From: an uncultured Verrucomicrobiae bacterium
GTDB lineage: Bacteria; Verrucomicrobiota; Verrucomicrobiia; Limisphaerales; AAA164-E04
DNA length: 64,000 nt
Direction: 5' to 3'
Assembly: GCA_951813855.1 (NCBI GenBank)
Contig: OX638380.1
Span: 3,116,876-3,180,875, forward strand
The notes beneath the pieces are model-generated. The model searched no databases and was not told where the DNA came from. It worked only from the letters and a program-made list of their open reading frames with translations. The position numbers and the translations under genes are program-made. The stretch's first letter is position 1. The number at the start of each line of letters is the position of its first letter. This document shows, piece after piece, positions 56,390 through 64,000 of the stretch.

Positions 56390-57685
56390 AGCCATTTGTC
56401 TGGTTAGAGGCGGTTGCTTGTTCCCGCGAAGGATTGCTGAGGGAACCGTGGAGCAGCATGGTACAAGCGATGGAGATGAGCCGATCAGCGACGCTTCTCA
56501 AGGCTCGATCCTGTTGATGTCCCGTTGGCGAAGCGCGGCATACTTGCGTTTGCTGGGAGGATCTCTTGAGACGGTCACTCTGGCCCAGTGATACCTGGCA
56601 TCCCGCAGTCGGGGGTGAGCTGCCATTCGTCGAACCACGAAATGTTGTTTTCCGGAGCGCCGGGTTGCGGGAGCGATTCCGGTGAGGCAGTGCAGGGCCA
56701 CTCGATCACGTTTTTCGAACAGATGAAAAGCTTCGGCCAACAGGATGCCAAGCACGATTCGACCGACTCCCGGAATTGATCTGAGAATGGCGATATCCTG
56801 ATGGAGAGCCGGAGTCGGGTCAGTTGCTGGCGCTCCCTCCTCGGGGGAGATGGCTTGATCGTTGGCTTGCAGGGAAGCCGCCAGTTTCTCGGTCGTCTCG
56901 TCACTCATCCAAGGAGTGGTATTGAGTTCTTCCATGGTCACGGCAAGTTGTTTGAAGGCGGTTTTTGACCGTACCCATGGCCCCTCGACGGCACCCTCGG
57001 CGACGGTCACCGCCGGTTGACGCAGTATCTTGTGGATTTGCTCTGCGGAGATTTTTCTGACTTGATGCTGGGCGAGCAGTTTGGCTACGGTGCCGAAGCG
57101 GATACGCTTGGCTTTTTTGGGAGTGGGAATGCGTTCCCAGAGTTCACGGATCCAAGACTTGGACAAGTCCGGCTCCAATTCCAGAAACTGAGGAAAATAC
57201 TGCCAGAAATACTGTTTGATCTTATTGGTGAATTACGTTTTCGAGGAGATGAGATCTTCGGCCGTTCGCGATAAATCACGGAGCACGATGATCTGAGAGC
57301 TGGTGGGATTCGGTTGATGCAAAGCCTGAGGATCCGTCCTCGGGGCATCTCCTAGCACTTGAGCGTCCCGGCGGTCGTCCTTGGCGCCGGCCGGCGAAAA
57401 ACGATCCCGGAAGCGATCCAGTTGCTTGGGGTTGATGGCGTGGACTTTGAATTCGGATTCCATCATGGATTCCATCACCGAGCCGTGAGGCATCTCGATG
57501 GCGGTCCCGATCTGGTGCGGCGCGGCGTTCGTGGCGGTTTTGATCCATTGGGTTGAATCACGCAGGCCCTGGGATCCATGCGGAAAGGATTGTTCGCCGC
57601 ATAATTTGCCTGGGGCATCGATGAGGGAATTCTGATGGTTCGTCGATCCCCAGTCGATTCCTACGGTGTAGTGATAGTGATCCAT
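56390..57685 (-). pseudogene. Inactivated IS110-family transposase
   Basis: The start at 57685 gives the DEDD domain: VGIDWGSTNHQN, TAIEMPHGSV and AGAKDDRRDAQVLGD. An in-frame TAA at 57233-57235 breaks the protein. The same frame then continues (FTNKIKQYFWQYFPQFLELE) into the C-terminal Tnp20-type domain: LRSIPGVGRIVLGILLAEAF and GIAPATRRSGKQ. Near 56520 a frameshift moves the end (DRALRSVADRLISIACTML) into another frame. The right end is approximate. IS110 elements use a bridge RNA from their end; I cannot define it here. It lies between the AbiE operon and the methylase. Confidence 0.85.
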
Positions 57686-58517
57686 AATTTGGTTGCTGTC
57701 AGTGCTGATCCGCTACTACGATTGCCAATCCCGGCACTGGCGTTCCAAGACGCAAACTTTCTACTGGCATTGATCGTGGCCAACAAATCGAGGCACAAGT
57801 CCCCTCCAGAAGCTCAAAGGTACAGGGGACGTAAGGTAACTCTCGATTTGCGGCCCGATTTCGTTCGATTCGAACGAAAAGTCATAAATATCACAAATCA
57901 AATTGATTTGACAGTGGCTCCTTCCTAACCCTCCGCGGGAGGTCAGGGAGGAGCCAGCCCGCAGGTCTGCTTCTCCCAAGTCCCCAAATAGTACAGGGGG
58001 TGAACGGAGCGTATTCACGGTCTGCTAGATTTCACTGTTGTTTACTCCACAGGAGTGGCTGCGGGCGTAAGTGCTTTCGCGACCGAAGGTGCGGGCGGAA
58101 TCAGGATCGCTGGTTTCCTGCTGACGACATCTGTGGCATGTCTTGATCACGGGCGAGGCAAATCAGTGCCCGCGTCAGGGTTAGTCGTTCCAGAGATTGA
58201 AAATATAGTCAGAGAATTGAAGTAAGCAAGATCTTGAGGTGGTTGCATACCGTCCTGCGAAGATCGTTTGAATCGTAATGCTTTGGAACCCGACTCAGAA
58301 TGTCCCTGTCTGAAGGTTATTTGACAACCATTCTCCAATCATCCAATTTGAATTAGAAATAATTCTGGTAGACAGACACGTTTCTAAATAATTAGATTGT
58401 GATGATGTAATGGTGGGAAAGAACGATCGAATTTAAGAATTAGTATGAAAGGTTAGAAATCATTGTTTGTGGATTAAAACAAATCGAGTTCGATAATAGT
58501 TCAGAAAAGATAAGCAG
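57686..58517. other. Non-coding region between dead IS110 and methylase
   Basis: About 830 bp. The part next to the transposase start is probably the IS110 end (place of a possible bridge RNA); exact boundary not seen. From about 58320 the sequence turns AT-rich. No gene recognised, and none of the DISARM core genes expected downstream of a DrmMI-like gene. Confidence 0.5.
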
Positions 58518-59381
58518 TTATGATTTAATAATTTGATGGGGAACACCTGGTGGCGGGGTTAGAATCGTTTTGTAAATATGATTGTTGTGAATAGCGTTTA
58601 TCATTGATGAGTAAATTTCAAAAATAGTATCTTTGGTGAGATAGCAATCATATTTTTCGTTATCCTTGCGTTTGACGATTAGAAAAGAGTCTATTATGTG
58701 ATCGATATCGTCTGCATCAAGGCCATACATGTAAAAAAACATGGCATCTAATTCGCATTTAATTTTAAATCGACGATCTTCATTCCAAACAAAAGGAGCA
58801 TAGTCATAATTAAAATGATCTGCGATAGATTTTAAACTCCATGACGTGTAAGTTAACTCAAACACCCTAGGCAAAATAAATTCGGTAAATGTCATTTTGC
58901 AAAAGTTATTGTCAAATTCTTTAGGTCGGAATACAGGAAGTTGTTTAATAATAAAATAACTTAAGTTAGTGCCTCCGATAGAAGTTCTGGTTGCGTAATC
59001 GAAAACAAATGAATTACATAAAGCCTGAAGTAAAAAGCTGTTAGTAAACGTGGAACTATATACTAACGGAGATTTATTATTCATAGCTGTTAAAAAGCAA
59101 ACTGATAGTATGCACGTTCGAATATTCGTTGAGTTGGTAATATCTCGAAATGTAGTTAACCATGGGACGAACTGATACAAATTGCTGCGTCTCCGAGACC
59201 GTAACCTGGTGTTACTGTCAAAATTATTGTTCGATTGTCTGTAGATCTGGTGATGCGTCGTATGGTTGTTATTATCAAGGGAGATTGATAAGTGTCGAGG
59301 AGTGATTGACTGCGACGATTGGTAGTGTATTGCAGATTGCTGATCTCTCGTTTGTCGATCCCGAGACCGCTCTGATTGCAA
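58518..59381 (-). CDS. Out-of-frame C-terminal part of the phase-variable methylase
   Basis: This frame is open from the octamer tract to 58518. It encodes the C-terminus that belongs to the methylase: FRDITNSTNIRT, LCNSFVFDYATRTSIGGTNL, YFIIKQLPVFRP, RVFELTYTSWSLKSIADHF, WNEDRRFKIKCELDAMFF and YGLDADDIDHIIDSF. In relatives these follow directly on the part encoded before the tract (RYWVAAEEVKKRL). In the assembled 18-unit state it is out of frame; loss of one unit or gain of two would fuse it. I do not think it is a separate gene, as no ribosome site stands out. Confidence 0.75.
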   Translation of the reverse strand: MQSERSRDRQTRDQQSAIHYQSSQSITPRHLSISLDNNNHTTHHQIYRQSNNNFDSNTRLRSRRRSNLYQFVPWLTTFRDITNSTNIRTCILSVCFLTAMNNKSPLVYSSTFTNSFLLQALCNSFVFDYATRTSIGGTNLSYFIIKQLPVFRPKEFDNNFCKMTFTEFILPRVFELTYTSWSLKSIADHFNYDYAPFVWNEDRRFKIKCELDAMFFYMYGLDADDIDHIIDSFLIVKRKDNEKYDCYLTKDTIFEIYSSMINAIHNNHIYKTILTPPPGVPHQIIKS

Positions 59382-59392
59382 GTTGGATTTTC
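59054..59392 (-). repeat. Three degenerate 113-nt units, one conserved motif per reading frame
   Basis: Directly behind the octamer tract on the coding strand. STNERSAI (59358-59335), STDNRTII (59245-59222) and STNIRTCI (59132-59109) are spaced exactly 113 nt apart and lie in three different frames. Copies two and three also share YQ and TT-R-IT before the motif. Confidence 0.62.
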
Positions 59393-62300
59393 GCTCTGCT
59401 GCTCTGCTGCTCTGCTGCTCTGCTGCTCTGCTGCTCTGCTGCTCTGCTGCTCTGCTGCTCTGCTGCTCTGCTGCTCTGCTGCTCTGCTGCTCTGCTGCTC
59501 TGCTGCTCTGCTGCTCTGCTGCTCTGCTGCTCTGCTGCTCTTAATATCGGAAATATAAATTAAATCAAGTCTTTTTTTCACTTCTTCTGCAGCCACCCAA
59601 TAACGTGGAATCGGTTCAAAATCAATATTACGCTTTTCAATGTCTGATGTTAATCTTGCCTTACCTTTGATCAAATCATCATTTGGGACTCCATCAAATG
59701 TGGCGAATCTGTGATCGTACTGATTGAACATCTTTGCTTCATATAAAGGTAAATAATACTTGGAGTCTTTCGCAAATATATTATTTTTAAGATTCCAACC
59801 GTCATTATCTAATTGTTCCCGAGTTTTAAACAAATAAGAATCATTTGCCATGTGAAACATACTTTGAAATTTAATACCCCACGGATTGTCTTGAGGACAA
59901 TCATTTGTAGCATCTTTCCAAAACACTCCGGAATGTTGATAGATTTTACGCATAATATCTAAGTCACGTTTAGATCTGAAGATCGGACAAGTTTTGGTAT
60001 TAGGATTAAACAATAAAATGTCTTTAATGGATAATTTGAAACGGCGTTCGGTTTCTTTTAATTGTTCTGCAGTATGAAGAAAAAAAGCAAATTCAGATTC
60101 TGTAATGTTATTAATTTCGCCACTCAATGATAAAAGACTCAATTTAATAGATCTATGAATTCCTGGAAATACCGGTCTGCGATTTTCAAAATCAAACATA
60201 CTAATAAGTCTTTTCTGGGAAAAGACGTGTTCGAAGAATGCTTTGGTGGTATGATCTGTAGCAATTCCAGTGGGTACAATCAAACCAGCTCGTCCTCGGT
60301 TATTTAATAATTGCAACACAGACTCGGAGAACAACGCATAAGTGTTTACGTCCCCCACTCCCGTTAAAGGGAACCTGCCACTTGAGTGAACAAATAGATT
60401 AATAGCTTCAAATGATCTTTTTGTATTTAGAAAATCTTGATATAGCTTCAATTCCGAAGGAAGGGCGGTATCAGTGTCATTAAGTTCTTTAATAAGACGA
60501 TTGCGTTCCGCTTTATTGGGTGCTTTAGCAATTTTGTCGGAACGCGATGCGAAAAATTCCAATTCTTGTAGTTTAATTCGCTCCCAGGGTGGATTACTTA
60601 GTAGGATGTCAAATCCTCCTTTTTCCATAATTTTTGAAAACTCAAGATGCCAGTGAAAGAATTTATTATCTTTTGCTATTTCCGTACAAGGAATTAGAAT
60701 TTTATTAAGAGTTATGTCTGATGAATTAGTTGTTGGCAATAGATTCAAATGTCCCGATAAAGGGACTGATTCGATATTATCAATTGATTTGTTTGCAAAG
60801 AAAGTGCTTACATAAACATCCGACACTTGGCGTTCAATACTTAGAGTTTCGCATCTAATAGTCCAAGCAGTACGTTTTCTCTCGATATCCTCGATTGAAT
60901 CTTCTGTCATCTCTTGATAATTGGGTATTTTTTCAATTAAGTTAGAATTAGTCTTGTGAAAAATAAGATCAGTCTGTAATTGTTTTTGGTTTAGCTTGTT
61001 TCTTTTTTTCAAATCACTACACGCTTTCTTGTCGTCACCGGTCAATGCTTTGTAAGCATTATTAGGGATACCGTCATCAATTATCGACGGATCAATAATG
61101 CCAACTAAACTATTACCCAGCAAAATGTGTGAATCAAGAAATGTCAGAGGTTTACCTGGCACAACGGTTTCGATCCAGAGTGCTGCCTTGCACAGGTCGA
61201 CAGTCATGGAATTGTTATCGACTCCATGGATACAGTTCAGCATTACCTCGCGCAAAGCGTTTTGACGGCTCTTTTCACTAGGAAGGTCACTGTTTGATTC
61301 AATTATGGATATTTCGGTGGCTAAACGCCGAGCGGCAGCCAAAAGAAAATGTCCTGAACCACATGCTGGATCAAGTATTTTTAAATTCAATAAAGCTTCG
61401 ACAGGTGCAGTGGGATTATTGTCAATAGTTTGTTTGATAACCGGTTCCAATGTGGTGCGAATAAGCTGATTAACTAGCGGGGCCGGGGTATAGTAGGAGC
61501 CGGTGAGTTTTCGTTTACTGCCCAATGTTTGTTCGCTAATGAAATCAAAAGTTGGTTCAGATGAAGTGGCATCTACTTTGGGATGTAGTTCGAGTAGGCT
61601 CTCGTATACTGATCCGAGTTCTTCGGTATTCATGTCTCGGTAATTAATCCGGGTAAGATTACTTTCGGTTTTAAAAAACGCAAGTCGTTGCACCGCTTTG
61701 AGTAAATACACGTTATCGATGGATGCTTTGTCGAGTAACGGGCAAAAATCGTGTCGAAAGAGCCCGCCAAGGGCAGGTACGCCGATTACCTCCGCTCCTA
61801 GGTTAAGTGCGGTAAAAGTAATTTGAAGTCCGTTCCATATATCTTTATGGTGATCATAATATCTTCGAAGTCGAACACGATCACGTATTCTGGAGAGCGA
61901 ATAGCCTTCCGCATAGATCCTTTTCTGTTCTTGAGTTGCTTCAGGGTGATGTAATAGATTGCGATCTTCAACAGCGAAAAGGAAGATCAGGCGATAGACG
62001 ATTCTAAGTAACTCCTCGTAAAAATCGGTATCAGATAACGCACCTTCATTGATTTTTTTCAACAGAGTCACATTGTCTCGATGCCTTAAGAGCCCAGTGC
62101 CGAGCTGTCTTAATGCTTCAGTGACTCCGTCGCGGAGATTATCACGGATTCGTTCTCCTGTTTCATGAGCCTTATCGCGCCATTTTTCGATGACGCAACT
62201 TGACGGCTTACCGTTTTTAGGCCTCAGTCGGCTAGCATGGATCGCGAGCCAAAGTGCGGTAAAGTCGGGGAAGAGTTCTTCTCTGAAAATCTTATCGAAA

Positions 62301-62878
62301 TCGATTTCCAGATAGGAAGGCCGGGTAAGGCTTACGTTGTCCCGGAGAATGCGAAATTTCGACCCGTTGGAAATAACGCCCCAGAGAGCCTTGTCGGTAG
62401 TGTTGAGATATTCTTGAACCAGATTGTGCGGAGCCTGCTGTTTTCTCTCCCCTCCGAATTCTGGGACCGGGTGATCGAGTTCGAAATGAGGACTTACTAG
62501 CAGGAAGGGGACAACACCCTTGCATGCTTGGTGTGAGAGGGGAAAAACGCGTTCGTCGAGTTCGATGTGATTGGATTGAGTCAAATCGTGATATCCCAGT
62601 ACTGACTTAAGCAGGGGGACGAGCCACGCATCGATTATGGCTGAAGATGCGTTGGGATCCGATCGGTGACGGTGACGTTCGTAAACTTGGTAACGATCCT
62701 GGGCGATTCGCCAGTAACGGGATAACTCCTCCTGGATGGTTAGCGAAGGAGAGAGATCGTAATCCTCGCCTTTCTGGTGGGGAGCTTTCAGGTTGACGAC
62801 ATCATGCAGGAAATCGGGCGGAAGCAGGCCACCTTCGATCCGAAGCGCGGAATAATCGTGGATTCCCTTTTGTATCAT
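59156..62878 (-). CDS. Eco57I/DrmMI-like adenine-specific DNA methylase, truncated in the current phase state
   Basis: 1240 residues as assembled; about 1450 in the long frame. N-terminal 450 residues form the region common to large Eco57I/DrmMI methylases (ALWGVISNGSKFRILRDN, LLRIVYRLIFLFAVEDR). SAM motif I is ILDPACGSGHFLLAAAR and catalytic motif IV is LSNPPWER. Just before the tract, PIPRYWVAAEEVKKRL marks the start of the C-terminal region. The octamer tract encodes six SSRAAEQQ units, then 78 residues to a stop. GC content falls sharply from the N-terminal to the C-terminal part. ATGA overlap with the helicase gene upstream. Relation to class 1 DISARM DrmMI is by resemblance. Confidence 0.8.
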   Translation of the reverse strand: MIQKGIHDYSALRIEGGLLPPDFLHDVVNLKAPHQKGEDYDLSPSLTIQEELSRYWRIAQDRYQVYERHRHRSDPNASSAIIDAWLVPLLKSVLGYHDLTQSNHIELDERVFPLSHQACKGVVPFLLVSPHFELDHPVPEFGGERKQQAPHNLVQEYLNTTDKALWGVISNGSKFRILRDNVSLTRPSYLEIDFDKIFREELFPDFTALWLAIHASRLRPKNGKPSSCVIEKWRDKAHETGERIRDNLRDGVTEALRQLGTGLLRHRDNVTLLKKINEGALSDTDFYEELLRIVYRLIFLFAVEDRNLLHHPEATQEQKRIYAEGYSLSRIRDRVRLRRYYDHHKDIWNGLQITFTALNLGAEVIGVPALGGLFRHDFCPLLDKASIDNVYLLKAVQRLAFFKTESNLTRINYRDMNTEELGSVYESLLELHPKVDATSSEPTFDFISEQTLGSKRKLTGSYYTPAPLVNQLIRTTLEPVIKQTIDNNPTAPVEALLNLKILDPACGSGHFLLAAARRLATEISIIESNSDLPSEKSRQNALREVMLNCIHGVDNNSMTVDLCKAALWIETVVPGKPLTFLDSHILLGNSLVGIIDPSIIDDGIPNNAYKALTGDDKKACSDLKKRNKLNQKQLQTDLIFHKTNSNLIEKIPNYQEMTEDSIEDIERKRTAWTIRCETLSIERQVSDVYVSTFFANKSIDNIESVPLSGHLNLLPTTNSSDITLNKILIPCTEIAKDNKFFHWHLEFSKIMEKGGFDILLSNPPWERIKLQELEFFASRSDKIAKAPNKAERNRLIKELNDTDTALPSELKLYQDFLNTKRSFEAINLFVHSSGRFPLTGVGDVNTYALFSESVLQLLNNRGRAGLIVPTGIATDHTTKAFFEHVFSQKRLISMFDFENRRPVFPGIHRSIKLSLLSLSGEINNITESEFAFFLHTAEQLKETERRFKLSIKDILLFNPNTKTCPIFRSKRDLDIMRKIYQHSGVFWKDATNDCPQDNPWGIKFQSMFHMANDSYLFKTREQLDNDGWNLKNNIFAKDSKYYLPLYEAKMFNQYDHRFATFDGVPNDDLIKGKARLTSDIEKRNIDFEPIPRYWVAAEEVKKRLDLIYISDIKSSRAAEQQSSRAAEQQSSRAAEQQSSRAAEQQSSRAAEQQSSRAAEQQSENPTCNQSGLGIDKREISNLQYTTNRRSQSLLDTYQSPLIITTIRRITRSTDNRTIILTVTPGYGLGDAAICISSSHG
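59393..59541. repeat. Octanucleotide tandem repeat, 18 perfect units plus 5 nt, inside the methylase gene
   Basis: The plus-strand unit is GCTCTGCT (coding strand AGCAGAGC). All 18 units are identical. Because 8 is not divisible by 3, all three frames give the same cyclic eight residues (S-S-R-A-A-E-Q-Q) and none has a stop. Unit gain or loss shifts the downstream frame. Confidence 0.95.
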
Positions 62879-64000
62879 TGGGGCGAAATACGGGCCTGAG
62901 GCATGAAAACGAAAATACCCATAATGTCTACGGGAAGAACCGGATCGACCTTGTACCGTTGACCTTTCATATTGCCGGCCTCTCGGATTCTGCGATGATC
63001 GGCTAGTAGCGTTTGGGCTCGATTCTCTGCAATGCCATTGAAGGTGGATTCCAGCGAGGGTAATCTATTCAATTCCTGTTTGATAAGATGCGTTTTCTGA
63101 CTTTCTTCCATGTTGCGGCTCGGTTTCATGGTAAGCAGACTCAGGGCGTCGGCTTCTGACAGCGGTTTCACTTCGGTAGTGCCTCGAAGGGCAGTTCCAA
63201 GACATTCCTCTGCCATGATGGAACGGAATCCGTTTTCTTCTCCTTGTTGAACGATCTGGATTTGATGACGGATCCGTAGCAGGAACAGCACGGTTCGGAT
63301 ATTCACTCCGTCGGTGAAAAAAGCGCTGGAACGGGATACTCCAGCCTCCTTCGATTCCAAGGCGAGTTCGGTCAAGTGATCGGCAAGATATGAAACCAAT
63401 GGATGGGCGCGGTGGATGTGTATCGTACCATGCGGAGCGGGTTGCCGGAAGGATATGCGGAGTGATTCGTCGAAACCGATGCTACTCAATCTATCCTGCA
63501 ATGGTTTGGGGAGATGGAGCAAAGGAAGTCGGCTGTAACCGTTTTTCCAACCCAGCGGAGCGCCCAAATATTCGGAAGCGAGTTCTACGAAGCGGGCTAC
63601 GTCTTCCTCGCCGCCGCATACGGAAACGGCTTTGCGCCACTCGGGCATCACCTCTCCAGGAGAGAGCTTACGTTGAGCAAATACGGTTCGGGTCGTCTGT
63701 TCTTTGGCTTTTTCCCAAGCGAGGTCCACTTCCAACTCAAGTTCTTTGGAAGGTAGGGTAGAACTGTCGTGAGAGAGTACTTCTCGCATGATTGTCTCGA
63801 CCACTTTGTTGTTGTCCGTCGGAACCGGGACGGCAATCCCGAGTTCCTTGCGGATTCTTTCGGCTTTTCTGAGGATGACGCGTATTACAGCTTCGTCTAC
63901 CGGATTATCCTTTCCGTAAAGCATGACCGTGCGCACGGTAGGAGAAGATTGGCCGAAACGGTCGGCACGACCTTCTCTCTGTTCGTGTCGCGTTGGGTTC
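62875..64000 (-). CDS. SNF2/DEAD-like helicase, DrmD-like, C-terminal part (runs off the window)
   Basis: 375 codons visible, the 5' part lies beyond the window. The first residues seen, NPTRHEQREGRADRFGQ, are helicase motif VI of superfamily 2. VRTVMLYGKDNPVDEAVIRV follows, then a long C-terminal domain without known motifs (LPLLHLPKPLQDRLSSIGF, HIHRAHPLVSYLADHL). The pattern matches DrmD, the helicase of class 1 DISARM, which precedes DrmMI. The stop overlaps the methylase start (ATGA), so both are one operon. Without drmA, drmB and drmC in view the system cannot be confirmed. Confidence 0.75.
   Translation of the reverse strand, partial: NPTRHEQREGRADRFGQSSPTVRTVMLYGKDNPVDEAVIRVILRKAERIRKELGIAVPVPTDNNKVVETIMREVLSHDSSTLPSKELELEVDLAWEKAKEQTTRTVFAQRKLSPGEVMPEWRKAVSVCGGEEDVARFVELASEYLGAPLGWKNGYSRLPLLHLPKPLQDRLSSIGFDESLRISFRQPAPHGTIHIHRAHPLVSYLADHLTELALESKEAGVSRSSAFFTDGVNIRTVLFLLRIRHQIQIVQQGEENGFRSIMAEECLGTALRGTTEVKPLSEADALSLLTMKPSRNMEESQKTHLIKQELNRLPSLESTFNGIAENRAQTLLADHRRIREAGNMKGQRYKVDPVLPVDIMGIFVFMPQARISPQ

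Noticed and set aside
59393..59541. CRISPR or simple coding repeat explanation of the octamer tract
   Set aside because: The units are directly adjacent without spacers, and the period is not a multiple of three, unlike ordinary coding repeats.
59306..59563. Plus-strand ORF across the octamer tract (Leu/Cys/Ser/Ala repeats)
   Set aside because: The tract is open in all six frames; this is a consequence of the repeat and not evidence for a gene.

Overview
The window looks like chromosomal DNA of a Gram-negative bacterium of the PVC group, most likely Verrucomicrobiota. Support for this: several formylglycine-dependent sulfatases, a CotH/lamin-tail secreted protein, a short pseudopilin-like protein ending in a FVDGH-type motif, a secreted protein ending in a 'FFRIR' tail, MqnC of the futalosine menaquinone route, a squalene-hopene cyclase family protein and TolC-type export. 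Most of it is moderately GC-rich. The last 6 kb contains a strikingly AT-rich block. The taxonomic call is inference.

Layout. 0.2-5.7 kb: a giant secreted repeat protein. 5.8-7.8 kb: mqnC and an SDR oxidoreductase (minus strand). 8-10.5 kb: a secreted protein translationally coupled to a pseudopilin-like protein. 10.7-11.9 kb: a dead AAA ATPase. 12.7-14.8 kb: a CotH/lamin-tail protein. 15-17.8 kb: a tightly overlapping operon of membrane protein, DCC protein and triterpene cyclase. 17.9-22.8 kb: TolC, adaptor and MacB-type permease. 23.5-25.6 kb: sulfatase and Pcm. 26.5-27.5 kb: a second dead AAA ATPase. 27.5-32.5 kb: a small membrane protein, two CPA2 antiporters and a lactonase-family propeller. 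32.9-38 kb: SRPBCC protein, DPP-IV-like peptidase and TrkH. 38.3-45 kb: an accessory island with a HipA-like kinase/HIRAN pair and a 2.7-kb tandem duplication carrying two diverged HigB-HigA(ImmA/IrrE) toxin-antitoxin modules. 45-51 kb: three sulfatases and a Ser/Thr kinase. 51.4-53.9 kb: an unusual secreted repeat/His-rich protein. 54.5-57.7 kb: an AbiE toxin-antitoxin pair and a dead IS110. 58.5-64 kb: a helicase/adenine-methylase pair resembling DrmD-DrmMI of class 1 DISARM.

The most exciting signal is in that last region. The methylase gene is interrupted by 18 perfect copies of an 8-bp unit (59393-59541). Eight is not a multiple of three, and the tract is open in all frames, so gain or loss of units changes the downstream reading frame. 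This is the architecture of a phase-variable contingency locus. In the assembled 18-unit state the methylase ends early. The conserved C-terminus lies in another frame, reached with 17 or 20 units. Just after the tract, the conserved S-T-x-x-R-(T/S) motif recurs three times at exactly 113-nt spacing, once in each reading frame, so the tract length may choose among three alternative protein ends.

The second notable system is the pair of tandem toxin-antitoxin modules at 40.4-44.6 kb. Flanks and antitoxin C-termini are nearly identical, but the toxin, the antitoxin DNA-binding domain and the upstream palindromes differ. This suggests two specificities brought together by duplication between alleles.
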